The translations under genes were made by a program, and so were the position numbers. A DNA stretch of 64,000 nt from the NCBI GenBank assembly GCA_024742835.1, contig JANSXS010000065.1:22968-86967 (forward strand), in the 5' to 3' direction. This document shows positions 19,622-28,508 of the stretch, piece after piece. Position 1 is the stretch's first letter; each line of letters starts with the position of its first letter. The stretch comes from Paracoccaceae bacterium. Its GTDB lineage: Bacteria > Pseudomonadota > Alphaproteobacteria > Rhodobacterales > Rhodobacteraceae. The notes under the pieces are model-generated. The model saw only the letters and a list, made by a program, of their open reading frames with translations. It did not search any database and was not told the DNA's origin.

Positions 19622-20208
19622 CACCCGATCCCCTGCTGAATATCCGTGATCACCGCCTGCACTTGTTGGCGGGCATGATCAAGGGTATCTGTTTCGATTA
19701 CATAGTCGGCGCGGGCACGTTTTTCGGCATCGGGCAACTGTTTGGCAAGGATAGTCTCGAATTGTGCCCCGGTCATGCTGCCACGTTGCAGCACTCTGGC
19801 ACGTTGGATATCTGGCGCAACAGTGACGCAAACCACGGCATGAAGCCACCCGTCAGCCCCGGTTTCATAAAGCAACGGAATGTCGAAAACGGCTATGTCT
19901 GATGTGGTTTCATCCAGAAAGCACGCCCGATCCTTTGCGACCAGGGGATGCACGATTGCTTCAACGTCGTTCAAGGCTTCCGGGCGTTCGGCGATAATAG
20001 CCTTCAACCGATCGCGCGACACCGCGCCTCGCTCTATCACCCCGGAAAACATGGCGTGAAGCGGAGCAACTGCCGCGCCGCCCTTTGCGTAAAGCCGATG
20101 AACCGCGTCATCGGCGTCCCACACAGCGCATCCCGCCTCTTTGAACAGACGAGCCGTGGTGGATTTGCCCATCCCAATAGAGCCTGTCAAACCCAGAAGA
20201 TAGGTCAT
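19621..20208 (-). CDS. coaE: Dephospho-CoA kinase
   Basis: This 195-residue enzyme catalyses the last step of coenzyme A synthesis, phosphorylating the 3'-hydroxyl of dephospho-CoA. The P-loop GSIGMGKST is at about residues 10-18, followed by DADDAVHRLYAKGG, the family substrate-binding segment, and IPLLYETG further on. Length and motifs are canonical. The start overlaps the aroE stop by 4 bp, and the stop abuts the dnaQ start, indicating one transcript. Confidence 0.96.
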   Translation of the reverse strand: MTYLLGLTGSIGMGKSTTARLFKEAGCAVWDADDAVHRLYAKGGAAVAPLHAMFSGVIERGAVSRDRLKAIIAERPEALNDVEAIVHPLVAKDRACFLDETTSDIAVFDIPLLYETGADGWLHAVVCVTVAPDIQRARVLQRGSMTGAQFETILAKQLPDAEKRARADYVIETDTLDHARQQVQAVITDIQQGIG

Positions 20209-21038
20209 CGCAGGGCGGCGGCCCGAGTTGCGCTGTCGACGACGGGCCGAACACCGAACCAGCGTTCAAAGGCTGGCACCGCCTGATGCAGCAACATGCC
20301 CAATCCGTCTACTGTGGCACATCCCATTTCTTCGGCTTCGATCAAAAGCTGTGTCTTGAGCGGCGCGTAAACGATATCCGTCACCAATGTGCCCTTTCGC
20401 AGCCCATCAAGCGGCACCCGCAAGGGCGGTTTGCCCAACATACCAAGCGAGGTAGTGTTCACGACCGTTGCGGCATCCTCCATCATGTTGCCGGCCTGAA
20501 CCCAGTCCACAACTATCAAACTCTTGCCAAACTCGGTTTGTAGCGCCTCTGCACGCACGCGGGTCCGGTTGGAGATCATGATTTCTGGCACGCCAACCTC
20601 CAACAGCGCGGCAATCACTGCGCGCGCGGCGCCGCCTGCACCAAGGATCGCTGCCGGACCAGCCTTTGGATCCCAGTTCGGCGCGGATTGTTGAAGGTTG
20701 CGGATAAACCCGATGCCGTCCGTATTATCCGCTTGGATCTGACCATCCTTGCGAAAAATGATGGTGTTCGCCGCTCCGATCAGCGTCGCCCGATCCGTGA
20801 CCAGGTCCGCGATTTCCAGAATCTTTTCCTTGTGCGGCACAGTGATGTTCACGCCGACAAAGCCCATCTGCGGCAAGGTCCGCAGCACATGTTCCAGGTT
20901 GTCCGCAACGACATCCATGGGAATGTAGTAACCAGGCAAGCCATGCATCTTGAGCCAGTGCATATGTATCTGCGGAGATTTGGAATGTGCCACAGGTGAT
21001 CCGATGACACCGGCCAAGGGTATGCGAGTGTTTGTCAT
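20205..21038 (-). CDS. aroE: Shikimate dehydrogenase (NADP+)
   Basis: A 277-residue enzyme of the aromatic amino acid pathway that reduces 3-dehydroshikimate to shikimate. The substrate domain shows GVIGSPVAHSKSPQIHMHWL and GVNITVPHKEKIL (the catalytic lysine is in VPHK), and NTDGIGF contains the catalytic Asp. The nucleotide-binding loop is LGAGGAARAV. The GATG-type overlap of 4 bp with maf upstream and with coaE downstream places it in the middle of the operon. Confidence 0.96.
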   Translation of the reverse strand: MTNTRIPLAGVIGSPVAHSKSPQIHMHWLKMHGLPGYYIPMDVVADNLEHVLRTLPQMGFVGVNITVPHKEKILEIADLVTDRATLIGAANTIIFRKDGQIQADNTDGIGFIRNLQQSAPNWDPKAGPAAILGAGGAARAVIAALLEVGVPEIMISNRTRVRAEALQTEFGKSLIVVDWVQAGNMMEDAATVVNTTSLGMLGKPPLRVPLDGLRKGTLVTDIVYAPLKTQLLIEAEEMGCATVDGLGMLLHQAVPAFERWFGVRPVVDSATRAAALR

Positions 21039-21634
21039 GTATCCAGTTCTCCTCGCAGGCTCAGATACGATAAAAGTTCCAATAGCGGCAGGCCAAGTAC
21101 GTTGAAATAATCGCCCTGTACTTGCGCAAAAAGTCTCACGCCCTCTTCTTCCAATTTATACGCTCCGACCGCATGTTGAATACTGTTCCAGTTCCGATCC
21201 ACGTAGCCTTGTAGATACGCATCTGAGACTTGCCGCATAACCAATCTGACCACACCCACATGCCGCCATATGGGGGCGCTGTCTTCATAGATGACGGCGG
21301 CTGACAACAACTCATGCGATCTGCCGCGCATCGCGCGTAGCTGGCGCAGCGCGGTTTCCTTGCTGTCGGGTTTCGACAGGATCCCATCCTCAAAACTCAA
21401 CACCTGGTCAGCACCGATCACCAACGCATCAGGACGCTTCATCGCGACCTTGCGCGCTTTCATTTCTGCCAAAGCATCGGCGATGTCACGCGGGCTGGCT
21501 TTTTCAGCAAGCATGGCATCGCGCAAGGCGTTTTCATCGACGCGGGCTGGCACCACGTCAAACGCAACGCCCGCATTACGCAAAAGCGTCTGCCGGATTT
21601 GAGATTGCGAGGCCAGAACAAGGGGGCGTGGCAT
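21035..21634 (-). CDS. maf: Maf-family nucleoside triphosphate pyrophosphatase
   Basis: A 199-residue house-cleaning pyrophosphatase that hydrolyses non-canonical nucleotides. The signature LASQSQIRQTLL lies at residues 7-18, PARVDENALRD follows near residue 29, and the GADQVLSFEDGILSKP block contains the general base Asp. The ATG at 21634 gives the usual N-terminus MPRPLVLASQS; longer in-frame starts lack family similarity. It is the first gene of maf-aroE-coaE-dnaQ and the last gene left of the candidate replication origin. In several related genomes a PEP-synthase regulatory kinase gene precedes maf; here there is none. Confidence 0.93.
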   Translation of the reverse strand: MPRPLVLASQSQIRQTLLRNAGVAFDVVPARVDENALRDAMLAEKASPRDIADALAEMKARKVAMKRPDALVIGADQVLSFEDGILSKPDSKETALRQLRAMRGRSHELLSAAVIYEDSAPIWRHVGVVRLVMRQVSDAYLQGYVDRNWNSIQHAVGAYKLEEEGVRLFAQVQGDYFNVLGLPLLELLSYLSLRGELDT

Positions 21635-22045
21635 GTGGATATCCCATGTGTCGTTTGAGAACCTTTTACGGTTTGTTAACAGGCTTTGCCAATCTCTGTT
21701 CGTTCGCAACACTCATCAGGTTCGATCCGCTCTGCTCCAAGGCTTTTGTGCATCGGTGGATAAGCATAACCAAGAGCGTCAAACACTGTTGGCCATGCTG
21801 CCCGTCTCCCAGCTTTACCCACAGTTCGATGCTGTCCCGTTGCACGCTTACCCGTTGATAATAATATGTAAATATTTCACCTAGCAGGTTTCTATGAAAC
21901 ATATCCATACTTGTAGATATCCCTGTTCGGGTGTGCAAAACCGGTGGTATATCCAAAGGATCCACAGCTTTGCAGTACCCCTACATAATCATCATCCTTT
22001 TTTCTTTCTTTTTAATTTATTAAGAAGACCCGTACCAAACCGGGG
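21635..22045 (+). other. Candidate chromosomal replication origin (oriC) between maf and hemJ
   Basis: This stretch of about 410 bp holds no credible gene and lies where transcription diverges (maf leftward, hemJ-rho rightward). Near matches to the DnaA box TTATCCACA or its complement are at 21634-21642 (8 of 9), 21755-21763 (8 of 9), 21815-21823 (8 of 9), 21958-21966 (7 of 9), 21901-21909 and 21949-21957 (7 of 9 each). Two AT-rich patches, 21854-21880 and 21990-22024, could be the unwinding element. The neighbours (maf-aroE-coaE-dnaQ on one side, rho-mnmE-mnmG-rsmG-parAB on the other) surround the origin in Caulobacter and related alphaproteobacteria. No perfect DnaA box is present, so the call is inference from context plus imperfect boxes. 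Confidence 0.6.
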
Positions 22046-22051
22046 ATGACC

Positions 22052-22501
22052 ATGAGTGATTTTTTTGCCACGCTTTATCCATGGATGAAGTCATTGCACA
22101 TTATGGCCGTTATCGCCTGGATGGCGGGGTTGTTCTATCTGCCAAGATTGTTCGTGTACCATGCTGAACAATCCACGCCGGGAGACAGCCGTGACGAGGT
22201 CTTTCAGACGATGGAACACAAGCTTCTCAAGCTGATCATGAACCCGTCAATGATCGTGACCTGGATTGCCGGTCTTTGGTTGGTAGCCACGCCTGGCATC
22301 GTGGATTGGGCGGCCGTCTGGCCTTACCTCAAGGGGGCGTCGGTCATCGCGATGACATGGTTCCACATGTGGCTCGCCAAGCGGCGCAAGGATTTCATGG
22401 CGGGCAGCAACGCGTTGTCGGGGCGTAAATACCGCTTGATGAACGAGGTGCCGACACTGCTGATGGTTATTATCGTGCTATCCGTCGTGGTGAAATTCTA
22501 A
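22052..22501 (+). CDS. hemJ: Protoporphyrinogen oxidase HemJ
   Basis: A 149-residue membrane protein with four helices and the HemJ signature SLHIMAVIAWMAGLFYLPRLFVYH, whose histidines are implicated in haem binding. It oxidises protoporphyrinogen IX to protoporphyrin IX in organisms that lack HemG or HemY. KLIMNPSMIVTWIAGL and LKGASVIAMTWFHMWLAKRRKDF follow. Two ATGs (22046 and 22052) are possible; 22052 is preferred because the only G-rich stretch (GGGG, 22042-22045) would have 6-nt spacing from it and none from 22046. It is the first gene right of the candidate origin. hemH, encoding the next enzyme of the pathway, is at 49.7-50.7 kb. Confidence 0.9.
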   Translation: MSDFFATLYPWMKSLHIMAVIAWMAGLFYLPRLFVYHAEQSTPGDSRDEVFQTMEHKLLKLIMNPSMIVTWIAGLWLVATPGIVDWAAVWPYLKGASVIAMTWFHMWLAKRRKDFMAGSNALSGRKYRLMNEVPTLLMVIIVLSVVVKF

Positions 22502-22630
22502 GCGTGATTGACTCCCGCCCGTGTTCTGCATAAGGAAATGCAGACGGCCCCCATTCGGGTGCGCCATTTCCCACGATTACACATCAAGATGCCCATGCGT
22601 TACTATCTTGGCATCCCAAGGATCTTTCAA

Positions 22631-23902
22631 ATGTCTGACGACCGCTTGAACCTGTCCGATCTCAAAGCGCAAACCGCCAAGGATCTTCTTGCCATGGCAG
22701 AAGAACTTGAGATCGAAAACGCATCGACCATGCGTAAGGGCGAAATGATGTTCCAGATCCTGCGCGAACGAGCGGATGAAGGCTGGACTGTGTACGGTGA
22801 TGGCGTGCTTGAGGTGCTCCAGGACGGGTTTGGTTTTCTGCGGTCATCCGATGCAAATTATTTGCCTGGCCCGGACGATATCTACATGTCGCCAGAGACG
22901 ATTCGTAAACATTCCCTGCGCACCGGCGATACGATTTATGGAGAGATCAAGGCACCCGAGGATAACGAACGCTATTTCGTGCTGACATCGGTAAGCACGA
23001 TCAACTTCGAGGATCCTGAGCGGGCCCGCCACAAGATCGCGTTCGACAACCTCACGCCGCTTTATCCTGACGAGCGGTTGAACATGGAGGTGGACGATCC
23101 GACCATAAAGGATAAATCGTCTCGCGTGATCGACCTTGTTGCGCCAATCGGCAAGGGCCAACGCAGCCTGATCGTGGCTCCGCCGCGGACGGGCAAGACG
23201 GTTATCCTCCAGAATATCGCCGCGTCGATCGAGCGGAACCACCCTGAATGCTATCTCATCGTTCTGTTGATCGACGAACGACCCGAGGAAGTGACCGATA
23301 TGAAACGCTCTGTAAAAGGGGAGGTGATTTCCTCTACCTTTGACGAGCCTGCGTCGCGCCATGTTGCTGTGGCAGAAATGGTCATCGAAAAAGCCAAGCG
23401 TCTGGTGGAACATAAACGCGACGTAGTTATCTTGCTGGATTCGATCACCCGTCTGGGCCGCGCCTATAACACCGTGGTGCCATCTTCTGGCAAGGTGCTG
23501 ACTGGTGGTGTCGATGCCAACGCCCTGCAACGCCCCAAGCGTTTCTTTGGTGCGGCACGGAATATCGAGGAAGGCGGCTCACTGACCATTATTTCGACAG
23601 CGCTTATCGACACGGGCAGCCGGATGGACGAGGTGATTTTCGAAGAGTTCAAAGGCACCGGTAACTCGGAGCTCGTGCTTGACCGCAAGATCGCCGACAA
23701 GCGCGTGTTCCCCGCCATCGACATTCTGAAATCCGGCACCCGGAAAGAAGATTTGTTGATCGACAAAACTGACCTTCAAAAGACCTATGTTTTGCGTCGC
23801 ATCCTTAACCCGATGGGCACCACGGACGCGATCGAGTTCTTGTTGTCGAAGCTAAAGCAGACCAAGACCAATACAGAGTTTTTCGACTCGATGAACACCT
23901 GA
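22631..23902 (+). CDS. rho: Transcription termination factor Rho
   Basis: A 423-residue hexameric RNA helicase. The N-terminal Rho domain ([27 protein letters not shown]) is followed by the cold-shock-like RNA-binding fold with GFGFLRS. Walker A is APPRTGKT, Walker [11 protein letters not shown], and the Q-loop/R-loop segment [28 protein letters not shown] is intact. The ATG at 22631 matches the usual Rho N-terminus; an in-frame extension of 41 codons upstream shows no similarity. The 129-bp leader after hemJ contains a GGAAATG...CATTTCC inverted repeat (22534-22540 and 22565-22571). Rho is autoregulated in other bacteria, so the leader may matter. mnmE starts 20 bp downstream. Confidence 0.97.
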   Translation: MSDDRLNLSDLKAQTAKDLLAMAEELEIENASTMRKGEMMFQILRERADEGWTVYGDGVLEVLQDGFGFLRSSDANYLPGPDDIYMSPETIRKHSLRTGDTIYGEIKAPEDNERYFVLTSVSTINFEDPERARHKIAFDNLTPLYPDERLNMEVDDPTIKDKSSRVIDLVAPIGKGQRSLIVAPPRTGKTVILQNIAASIERNHPECYLIVLLIDERPEEVTDMKRSVKGEVISSTFDEPASRHVAVAEMVIEKAKRLVEHKRDVVILLDSITRLGRAYNTVVPSSGKVLTGGVDANALQRPKRFFGAARNIEEGGSLTIISTALIDTGSRMDEVIFEEFKGTGNSELVLDRKIADKRVFPAIDILKSGTRKEDLLIDKTDLQKTYVLRRILNPMGTTDAIEFLLSKLKQTKTNTEFFDSMNT

Positions 23903-23922
23903 GTTTTATTCGGGGGTGTCCA

Positions 23923-25209
23923 ATGGACACGATCTTTGCCCTGTCAACCGCGCAAGGAAAGGCTGGCGTGGCGATCATTCGCCTGTCTGGCCCTGAATCG
24001 CATCATGCAATTGCGGGTCTTGCGGGGGATGTGCCGGCTTGCAGAAAAGCAGCTTTGCGGTTGTTGCGCGCTCGCGACGGAACACGGCTTGACGAGGCGC
24101 TGGTCCTGATCTTTTCAAAAGGCGGCAGCTTTACGGGCGAAGACAGTGCTGAAATCCAGTGTCATGGTAGCTTGGCCACCGTATACGCGATCCTGGACGA
24201 GCTTGGCAAAAATCCGAACTTGCGTGCGGCGGACCCAGGCGAGTTTACCCGTCGCGCTTTGGAAAATGGGCGGCTCGACCTATCACAGGTTGAGGGGCTT
24301 GCGGACTTAATCGACGCTGAAACAGAAGCGCAACGGCGACAGGCCCTGCGCGTGTTGTCTGGTGATCTTGGAAAGCGCGCCGAGACATGGCGGCAAAGTC
24401 TCATACGGGCGGCGGCCCTGCTGGAAGCGACGATTGATTTTGCAGACGAGGACGTGCCGGTAGATGTGTCGCCGGAGGTGACTGAACTTGTTACATCAGT
24501 AAAAGCAGCGCTCGCCAAGGAAATTGCAGGCGTTGCCACGGCGGAGCGTATCAGAAACGGGTTCGAGGTTGCCATTGTTGGCGCTCCGAATGTCGGTAAA
24601 TCTACTCTTTTGAATGCGCTTGCGGGACGTGAGGCCGCGATAACTTCTGAATATGCTGGTACAACGCGCGATGTGATCGAGGTCCGGATGGATCTTGGCG
24701 GTCTGCCCGTCACGCTCTTGGATACGGCGGGTTTGCGCGAAACCGCAGACGTAGTTGAATCCATCGGTATTGACAGGGCACGTGCGCGCGCGGAGCAAGC
24801 TGATCTCAGGGTTTTTCTGGTTGAACACGGGAAATTGCCAGAGTTGCCGCCACGGCAGGATGATCTGGTGCTGGTGGCCAAGGCAGACTTGTTGGATGAC
24901 CCACAGAATGCTGTCTCGGGTAAAACAGGTGCTGGTATCGAAGACTTGGTACAGTTGGTGACAGAAAGATTAGGTTTAAAAGCTGTCAACGCTGGTCTTG
25001 CGACAAGGTTACGTCACAAGCAGGCGATGGAGCGTGGATTTGCCGCAATGGATGTCGTACTTAACCTTATGGCAAAGGATAACGATGTAACCGACATCGT
25101 GTCCGAAGAGTTGCGAACGGCTATCCGTGCGCTCGATTCTCTGGTAGGACGGATAGACATCGAAAATATTCTTGATGAAATCTTTGCAAGCTTTTGTCTG
25201 GGTAAGTGA
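23923..25209 (+). CDS. mnmE: tRNA uridine-5-carboxymethylaminomethyl GTPase MnmE
   Basis: A 428-residue GTPase that, with MnmG, makes the cmnm5 modification at the wobble uridine. The N-terminal folate-binding domain begins [25 protein letters not shown]1 is GAPNVGKST at about residues 220-228, G2 TTRDV, and G3 DTAGLRET. G4 reads VAKADLL instead of the common NKxD form, as is often seen in this branch. The C-terminal tail FCLGK (424-428) provides the cysteine motif essential for modification. mnmG follows at once; parS lies over the mnmG initiation region. Confidence 0.96.
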   Translation: MDTIFALSTAQGKAGVAIIRLSGPESHHAIAGLAGDVPACRKAALRLLRARDGTRLDEALVLIFSKGGSFTGEDSAEIQCHGSLATVYAILDELGKNPNLRAADPGEFTRRALENGRLDLSQVEGLADLIDAETEAQRRQALRVLSGDLGKRAETWRQSLIRAAALLEATIDFADEDVPVDVSPEVTELVTSVKAALAKEIAGVATAERIRNGFEVAIVGAPNVGKSTLLNALAGREAAITSEYAGTTRDVIEVRMDLGGLPVTLLDTAGLRETADVVESIGIDRARARAEQADLRVFLVEHGKLPELPPRQDDLVLVAKADLLDDPQNAVSGKTGAGIEDLVQLVTERLGLKAVNAGLATRLRHKQAMERGFAAMDVVLNLMAKDNDVTDIVSEELRTAIRALDSLVGRIDIENILDEIFASFCLGK

Positions 25210-25213
25210 GGAG
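25209..25213 (+). promoter_or_regulatory. mnmG: Ribosome binding site deciding the mnmG start
   Basis: AGGAG at 25209-25213 stands 8 nt before the GTG at 25222 but overlaps the GTG at 25213. This favours GTG 25222 as the mnmG start. The spacer is filled by the first half of a parS palindrome. Confidence 0.6.
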
Positions 25214-25229
25214 TGTTTCACGTGAAACA
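25214..25229. other. parS centromere site 1
   Basis: The perfect 16-bp palindrome TGTTTCACGTGAAACA matches the widely conserved ParB-binding parS consensus. It lies over the mnmG translation initiation region, 3.3 kb from parB. A second identical copy lies 1890 bp to the right in rsmG. ParB loaded here would organise the origin region for segregation by ParA. Confidence 0.93.
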
Positions 25230-27084
25230 TTTTGACGTGATTGTCATCGGTGGTGGCCATGCGGGATGTGATGCAGCCCATGCTTCGGCGCGCATGGGCG
25301 CACAGACCGCCTTGATCACGTTGACGCCAGCGTCAATCGGGGTGATGTCTTGCAATCCGGCGATTGGTGGACTCGGCAAAGGTCATCTCGTGCGCGAGAT
25401 TGATGCGCTTGACGGTGTCATGGGGCGGGTTGCCGATAAGGCAGGAATTCAGTTCCGGCTTTTGAACCGCCGCAAGGGCCCCGCCGTCCAAGGTCCAAGA
25501 ACGCAGGCAGATCGCAAGTTATATCGCGAGACTATGCAGGCAGAGATTGCACAGACTCCGGGCCTGCACGTGATTGAAGGTGAAGTCACTGACTTTCTGA
25601 TGCAGTCCGAGCATGTCTCCGGTGTTGTGCTTGGCGACGGGTCGCAAATCAGGGCGGGTGCGGTTGTACTTACTACAGGCACATTCTTGCGTGGGACAAT
25701 CCACATTGGGGACGTGTCCTATTCCGGTGGCCGTATGGGGGATAAACCCTCTATCAAACTCGCGGAACGCATGGACAGTTTTTCGCTGCCTCTTGGTCGC
25801 CTCAAGACAGGCACGCCGCCGCGCTTGGATGGGAAAACCATCGACTGGACGCAACTTGATATGCAGCCTGCCGATGATGATCCGGTACTGTTTTCATTTT
25901 TGTCGCGTTGCCCTTCGGCACGACAAATTGCGTGTGGTGTCACCCATACAAACGAAAAAACTCATGACATCATCCGTGAGAACCTGGAAAGATCGGCGAT
26001 GTATGGCGGCCATATAGATGGCGTTGGCCCAAGATATTGCCCATCTATAGAAGACAAGATCGTGCGCTTTGCCGACAAGACATCACACCAGATCTTTCTG
26101 GAGCCTGAAAGTCTATCGGACGACATAATTTATCCAAACGGTATATCCACATCTCTGCCCGAGGATGTGCAGCTGGCATATGTTCGCTCGATCAGTGGAC
26201 TGGAACATGCCGAGATTTGCCAACCGGGCTATGCGATCGAATATGATTATGTCGATCCACGATCATTGTCCTCAACACTTTCCATGAAATCCGTGCCGGG
26301 TCTGTATCTGGCTGGTCAAATAAATGGAACAACCGGGTATGAGGAAGCCGCCGCTCAGGGGCTGGTTGCCGGTTTGAACGCGGCGAGCGAGGTTTTGGGC
26401 AAGGAGCCGATCCAGTTCAGCCGATCCAACAGCTATATCGGTGTGATGATTGACGACCTCACCACGCGTGGCGTGACAGAGCCGTATCGCATGTTTACTT
26501 CGCGTGCGGAGTTCCGGCTATCGCTCCGGGCGGATAATGCGGATCAACGCTTGACGCCGCTGGGGATCACGTGGGGTTGCGTGCAGGCTGCCCGTCAGCA
26601 GGCATTTGATACAAAGATGTCCAAACTCCAGTCCGGGCGTGACCGGATCGCGAAACAGAGTTTTACGCCTAAAGATCTTTCGAAAGTCGGGATCAAGCTG
26701 AACCAAGATGGATCAAGGCGGACAGGTTTTCAGCTTTTGGCGTTCCCGGATGTTGATTTTAGCGCGCTTCTGCGACTTGATCCAAGCCTTGTGGACATTG
26801 AATCAGAGATCCGTTGCCAGCTGGAAAAGGACGCGCTTTATGCAAATTACATAGACCGTCAGCAACGCGATGTCGACATGCTCAAACGGGATGAAGCTCT
26901 TGAAATCCCGACAAATTTTGATTACTCGGCGATTGAAGGTTTGTCGAACGAACTCAAGGTCAAGTTGACGGCAACGAGGCCAGAGAACATAGCTCAGGCG
27001 GGACGGATTGACGGAATGACTCCGGCAGCACTGACACTGCTTCTAGGTCGGCTCCGGCAGGCCAAACGCCTGAAGATGGCATGA
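25222..27084 (+). CDS. mnmG: tRNA uridine-5-carboxymethylaminomethyl modification FAD enzyme MnmG
   Basis: A flavoprotein of about 620 residues, partner of MnmE. The FAD-binding dinucleotide fold [21 protein letters not shown] is near the N-terminus, followed by [22 protein letters not shown] with the conserved cysteine, and [12 protein letters not shown]. The C-terminal helical domain (from about residue 540) contains the INRQ-like YIDRQQRDV and [22 protein letters not shown] segments. The start is set at GTG 25222 because of the AGGAG at 25209-25213; GTG 25213 would add three residues (MFH) encoded by the parS site. The stop overlaps the rsmG start by 4 bp. Confidence 0.96.
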   Translation: MKHFDVIVIGGGHAGCDAAHASARMGAQTALITLTPASIGVMSCNPAIGGLGKGHLVREIDALDGVMGRVADKAGIQFRLLNRRKGPAVQGPRTQADRKLYRETMQAEIAQTPGLHVIEGEVTDFLMQSEHVSGVVLGDGSQIRAGAVVLTTGTFLRGTIHIGDVSYSGGRMGDKPSIKLAERMDSFSLPLGRLKTGTPPRLDGKTIDWTQLDMQPADDDPVLFSFLSRCPSARQIACGVTHTNEKTHDIIRENLERSAMYGGHIDGVGPRYCPSIEDKIVRFADKTSHQIFLEPESLSDDIIYPNGISTSLPEDVQLAYVRSISGLEHAEICQPGYAIEYDYVDPRSLSSTLSMKSVPGLYLAGQINGTTGYEEAAAQGLVAGLNAASEVLGKEPIQFSRSNSYIGVMIDDLTTRGVTEPYRMFTSRAEFRLSLRADNADQRLTPLGITWGCVQAARQQAFDTKMSKLQSGRDRIAKQSFTPKDLSKVGIKLNQDGSRRTGFQLLAFPDVDFSALLRLDPSLVDIESEIRCQLEKDALYANYIDRQQRDVDMLKRDEALEIPTNFDYSAIEGLSNELKVKLTATRPENIAQAGRIDGMTPAALTLLLGRLRQAKRLKMA

Positions 27085-27692
27085 CAGGGTTCGCGGGGTT
27101 TGATGTTTCACGTGAAACAATGGAGCGGCTTGAACTTTACGCAGAGCTTTTGCGAAAGTGGAACCCTCGCATAAATCTCGTATCCAAGACGACTATCCAA
27201 GAGCTATGGACCCGACATTTTCTTGATTCCGCTCAGCTCATCGAAATTGCGCCTCGTGTCAGCCGGTATTGGGTGGACCTTGGATCTGGCGGCGGATTCC
27301 CTGGTCTCGTTTTGTCCATAATCGGGCAAGAAAGAGGACTGCCGCGGCATGTTACCCTTGTCGAAAGCGACGCGCGCAAAGCTGCCTTTCTGCGAACAGT
27401 GATTCGAGAAGCGGATCTGCCAGCGCGGGTCATTAACGACCGCATTGAAAACATACCTGGTCTTGGGGCTGATGTGGTTTCCGCTCGGGCGCTCGCAGAT
27501 CTGTGCAGTTTGATCGGATATGCCGACCAGCATCTTTTGCCGGGTGGCACGGCAATTTTCCCAAAGGGCGCAAGATGGGAGAAAGAACTTGCCGACGCGC
27601 AATCCAAGTGGAACTTTGCACACCGCCTTGATAAAAGCATAACAGAAGACGGTCCCGTCATCCTTTCCGTTACAGGAGTGTCCCGTGTCTGA
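27081..27692 (+). CDS. rsmG: 16S rRNA (guanine527-N7)-methyltransferase RsmG
   Basis: A 203-residue SAM-dependent methyltransferase that modifies G527 of 16S rRNA; its loss gives low-level streptomycin resistance in other bacteria. The N-terminal helix [22 protein letters not shown] is characteristic, and the SAM-binding motif is [16 protein letters not shown]. Residues 8-13, DVSRET, are encoded by a perfect parS palindrome (27104-27119), so this part of the protein is constrained by DNA function. The start overlaps mnmG by 4 bp and the 3' end overlaps parA by 8 bp. Confidence 0.96.
   Translation: MTGFAGFDVSRETMERLELYAELLRKWNPRINLVSKTTIQELWTRHFLDSAQLIEIAPRVSRYWVDLGSGGGFPGLVLSIIGQERGLPRHVTLVESDARKAAFLRTVIREADLPARVINDRIENIPGLGADVVSARALADLCSLIGYADQHLLPGGTAIFPKGARWEKELADAQSKWNFAHRLDKSITEDGPVILSVTGVSRV
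27104..27119. other. rsmG: parS centromere site 2
   Basis: TGTTTCACGTGAAACA, identical to site 1, lies in frame within the 5' part of rsmG, where it encodes DVSRET. It is 566 bp before the parA start. Confidence 0.93.
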
Positions 27693-28494
27693 TCCGACGC
27701 GCCCCAACACAGCAAAAATCATTGCAATTGCCAATCAAAAGGGTGGTGTCGGCAAGACAACGACAACCATCAACCTTGGTGCGGCTTTGGCAGAAATTGG
27801 TTGCAAGGTGCTGATCATAGACCTTGATCCACAGGGCAACGCCTCTACCGGATTGGGTGTCGAAATAAAAGACCGGGATTATACGACATACGAGCTTTTG
27901 CTTGAAGAAATAGCGCTTGACGACGTTATTCAGCCAACGCAGCAGGATAATCTGAGCATTGTGCCAGCAACGGTTGATCTCAGCTCCGCGGATATGGAGC
28001 TTATATCCAACGAAAAGCGAAGTTTTCTGTTGTATGACGCGCTAAGACAGCCGGCCATGGATGCTTTTGGGTTCGATTTCATCCTGATCGATTGCCCTCC
28101 GTCGCTCAATCTATTGACAGTCAACGCGATGGTCGCCGCGCATTCCGTGCTGATCCCGCTTCAGTCGGAATTTTTCGCGTTGGAAGGCCTCTCTCAGTTG
28201 ATGCTGAGCATCCGCGAAGTACGCCAATCGGCCAATCCTGATCTGCGGATCGAGGGTGTCGTGCTGACGATGTTTGACGGTCGTAACAATCTTTCCAGTC
28301 AGGTGGAGCAGGATGCGCGCGACAATCTTGGGGAACTGGTCTTTGAGACGCGGATTCCACGCAATGTCCGGGTCAGCGAAGCCCCGTCATATTCCGTTCC
28401 GGTCCTTGCCTATGATTCCACATCCAAGGGCGCAGTCGCGTATCGAGACCTGGCCCGTGAACTCATGAAAAACAATACGCGAAAAGCGGCGTAA
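27685..28494 (+). CDS. parA: Chromosome partitioning ATPase ParA
   Basis: A 269-residue deviant-Walker ATPase (ParA/Soj/MinD family). KGGVGKTTTTINLG begins at residue 19 with the signature lysine; switch I is LDPQGNASTGLG, and DCPPSLNLLTVNAM is the Walker B/A'' region. ATP-bound ParA coats the nucleoid, and ParB-parS complexes move along the resulting gradient. The start is GTG at 27685, 6 nt after CAGGAG, overlapping the end of rsmG by 8 bp. parB follows 14 bp downstream. Its position just right of two parS sites is the standard arrangement for a chromosomal Par system. Confidence 0.97.
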   Translation: MSDPTRPNTAKIIAIANQKGGVGKTTTTINLGAALAEIGCKVLIIDLDPQGNASTGLGVEIKDRDYTTYELLLEEIALDDVIQPTQQDNLSIVPATVDLSSADMELISNEKRSFLLYDALRQPAMDAFGFDFILIDCPPSLNLLTVNAMVAAHSVLIPLQSEFFALEGLSQLMLSIREVRQSANPDLRIEGVVLTMFDGRNNLSSQVEQDARDNLGELVFETRIPRNVRVSEAPSYSVPVLAYDSTSKGAVAYRDLARELMKNNTRKAA

Positions 28495-28508
28495 AACGGA
28501 GGCCATCC

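Noticed and set aside
21666..21965. 99-codon minus-strand frame in the origin gap
   Set aside because: No ribosome binding site, no recognisable sequence; the region reads as origin-type DNA.
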